Shown here: piece by piece, positions 30,631-31,918 of the stretch
Numbering within the stretch: the first letter of the stretch is position 1
How the letters are laid out: every line of letters begins with the position of its first letter
Source: JASFBA01 sp034433695
GTDB taxonomy: Bacteria > Chloroflexota > Chloroflexia > DTKN01
Direction: 5' to 3'
DNA length: 31,918 nucleotides
Assembly (NCBI GenBank): GCA_034433695.1
Contig: DAOUAK010000026.1
Location: 1-31,918 of the forward strand
Notes under the pieces: generated by a model
What the model was told of the DNA's origin: nothing
Database searches by the model: none
What the model saw: the letters and a program-made list of their open reading frames with translations, nothing else
Position numbers and translations under genes: made by a program

Positions 30631-31221
30631 ATGGAACATCCCGCCAAAGGACGGGCTTGCCGGGATATGAGACGCCGTGCCCTCTGGATCGAGATTCCGA
30701 TCGGGGAGATTCGGCTGGTTTCCCCTTTGCACCTGGCCGATTGGCCGCGGCGGGCCGAGGTGGTGCCCGGATTTGCCGAGCGGGTGGCCCGGGTACGAGC
30801 CACCGGTCGGTGGCCGGGGGCGCCCCTTCGTGTACGTCGCCAGGGCGAAGGCTATGTGCTGGTGAGCGGCTTTTCCCGCCTGGCCGTTGCCCTGGAGGCC
30901 GGCCTGCCGGTGGCCCATGCCGAAGTCCTGCCGGCTGCCCAGGAGGTTCCGCTTTCCGAGATCCGACTGCGGCCCTGGCAGGAGCGGGCCCGTTTGAATG
31001 CCCAGAAACTGGCCCGGCGGCTGGAGATGGCCCGGGCGGTCGCCGGAGGTTCCCCCGGCCTTCTGAACTTGCCCGTTCCGCTGGTTGTGCGGCCGGCCCG
31101 GGCGGGAGAACCGGCCGGCTATATCCTCCTGGACGGGCTTTACTGGTATCACGTCGCCCTAGCCCTGGCCCGGGAGCGAGGTCTGGAAAATCCTCTCGTG
31201 CCCGTCATGATGCGAGGTTGA
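30631..31221 (+). CDS. Protein with two ParB-like repeats
   Basis: 196 residues. It has two copies of a ParB/Srx-like fold: repeat one (about 20-100) starts IPIGEIRL and ends YVLVSGFSRLAVALEAGL-PV; repeat two (about 105-195) starts VPLSEIRL and ends YILLDGLYWYHVALALARERGL. The central APLRVRR and VPLVVRP stretches align too. ParB-type domains bind CTP and DNA or act as nucleases, but neither repeat keeps the usual RxxR or GxxR motif in full (the first has SGFSR, the second DGLYW), so activity is uncertain. ATG 30631 behind AGGAG; one base separates its stop from the NurA start. A role in DNA processing with NurA is inferred. Confidence 0.65.
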   Translation: MEHPAKGRACRDMRRRALWIEIPIGEIRLVSPLHLADWPRRAEVVPGFAERVARVRATGRWPGAPLRVRRQGEGYVLVSGFSRLAVALEAGLPVAHAEVLPAAQEVPLSEIRLRPWQERARLNAQKLARRLEMARAVAGGSPGLLNLPVPLVVRPARAGEPAGYILLDGLYWYHVALALARERGLENPLVPVMMRG

Positions 31222-31222
31222 G

Positions 31223-31918
31223 ATGCCGTTCGATATGGCTCGCCTGATGCCGGCGATCGAGGAACTGGCTTCATACTATGCCTCGGAAGAGGTCACGAAT
31301 CTAAACGCCTATTCCAGGACGGCCCAGGGATTGCTTCAAGGCTCGTCCCAAGAAGCGCTCCGGAAAGCCTCTGAAGAACAGGTTCAGCGCGTCCTGGCCA
31401 TACCCTTAGAGGACCCCGTTCGGGCTTTTTCGCCCCCGTCTCCCCCGTCGGCCTACCGGGTCCTGGCCAGCGACGGCTCATCGGTGGATGTGGACCCGCA
31501 TTTCCCGGCACGCTATGTCCTCCTGCACACTGCCCTGGTCGGCCTGGCCTATAACCCGCCGGACTATTGGACCGAGCACATTCCGCGTCTTGTCTTCCGC
31601 CGGAATGAACTGGAACTGACTTACCAGGAAAGCGAGGAGCCGGTGGAGGTCGAGGGGTCGGTTGTGACCACGCTCCGGGCCTATGAGGAGTTGCAGACGC
31701 TGAGCCATGGGGTGGACCGGTTACCGGAAGACTCGTCCAATCGTCCGCTTCTGGCGATGACAGATGCCGTGATCCTCTGGATTCACCGCGGCAGTGGCCC
31801 GGGCCACGAGGCACTGCGGGAGGATTACCTGCGCCGCAGTGTGGAACTGGTGAAAAAGTTTGAGGAGAGAAAGGTTCCGCTGGTCAGTTTCACCAGTATG
31901 CCCCATCATCGGGAGGTG
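31223..31918 (+). CDS. nurA: NurA-domain nuclease, partial at the window end
   Basis: 232 codons without a stop; the gene runs off the window. NurA is a 5'-3' exonuclease that works with the HerA translocase in DNA-end resection. YRVLASDGSSVDVDPHFPARY holds the first conserved block with the catalytic-type Asp84; LLAMTDAVILWIH holds Asp181 of the second. A helical 75-residue N terminus precedes. The first codon is ATG at 31223, with GAGG upstream, one base after the ParB-like gene stop. A HerA gene is likely to follow. Confidence 0.85.
   Translation, partial: MPFDMARLMPAIEELASYYASEEVTNLNAYSRTAQGLLQGSSQEALRKASEEQVQRVLAIPLEDPVRAFSPPSPPSAYRVLASDGSSVDVDPHFPARYVLLHTALVGLAYNPPDYWTEHIPRLVFRRNELELTYQESEEPVEVEGSVVTTLRAYEELQTLSHGVDRLPEDSSNRPLLAMTDAVILWIHRGSGPGHEALREDYLRRSVELVKKFEERKVPLVSFTSMPHHREV

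Noticed and set aside
1..31918. CRISPR array or insertion sequence
   Set aside because: No regularly spaced repeats, no transposase reading frame and no terminal repeats with target duplications were seen.

Overview
The window is high-GC bacterial DNA (roughly two thirds G+C by eye) with densely packed genes. I think it comes from a member of the Chloroflexota, probably an Anaerolineae- or Thermoflexus-like lineage. The hints are the long K+-independent proton-pumping pyrophosphatase type, the PASTA-kinase and NurA gene types, a DUF433/DUF5615 pair, and a lipoprotein with a Pro/Thr-rich linker. No 16S rRNA or ribosomal protein gene is present, so the placement is an inference. Promoters are of the standard sigma-70 type; several carry an extended -10 (TGG before TATAAT). 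The palindrome GGCCGGCC is very frequent.

Layout. 1-2.1 kb (+): glycogen debranching enzyme. 2.1-5.8 kb (-): an operon of methyltransferase, B12-binding radical SAM protein and family 4 glycosyltransferase. 6.0-11.2 kb (-): two tandem membrane pyrophosphatase genes (hppA) with a tRNA-Val(CAC) gene on the opposite strand between them. 11.2-18.2 kb (-): a PASTA Ser/Thr kinase followed by a surface polysaccharide block (O-antigen ligase/polymerase-like protein, polyprenyl-phosphate sugar transferase, UDP-glucuronate decarboxylase, UDP-glucuronate 4-epimerase). 18.2-19.3 kb (-): an unknown membrane protein behind tRNA-His(GTG). 19.4-22 kb (+): PadR regulator, small coiled-coil protein, orphan sugar-binding lipoprotein and peptidyl-tRNA hydrolase. 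22.1-22.9 kb (-): a DUF433/DUF5615 toxin-antitoxin-like pair in less GC-rich DNA. 22.9-25.3 kb (-): a large lipoprotein with glycosidase-like, Ig-like and cohesin-like parts, and behind it a broken small gene with a LuxR-type tail. 25.4-25.7 kb (+): RNase P RNA. 25.8-30.5 kb (+): MogA/MoaB, a zinc-ribbon/TPR membrane protein, a catalytically dead rhomboid-like protein, CinA C-terminal amidase and an M16 peptidase. 30.6 kb to the end (+): a protein with two ParB-like repeats directly followed by a NurA nuclease gene that runs off the window.

How the genes work together. The 11-18 kb block should make UDP-xylose and UDP-galacturonate, load the first sugar on the lipid carrier, and polymerise or ligate the glycan; the kinase at the head of the block has the promoter. 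The two pyrophosphatases would recover energy from the pyrophosphate released by such biosynthesis. Most notable points: a 16-bp tandem duplication that truncates the DUF5615 protein, a rhomboid-fold protein lacking both catalytic residues and coupled to a zinc-ribbon/TPR protein, the tandem ParB-like repeat protein coupled to NurA, the PadR operator palindrome, and the GGCCGGCC enrichment.
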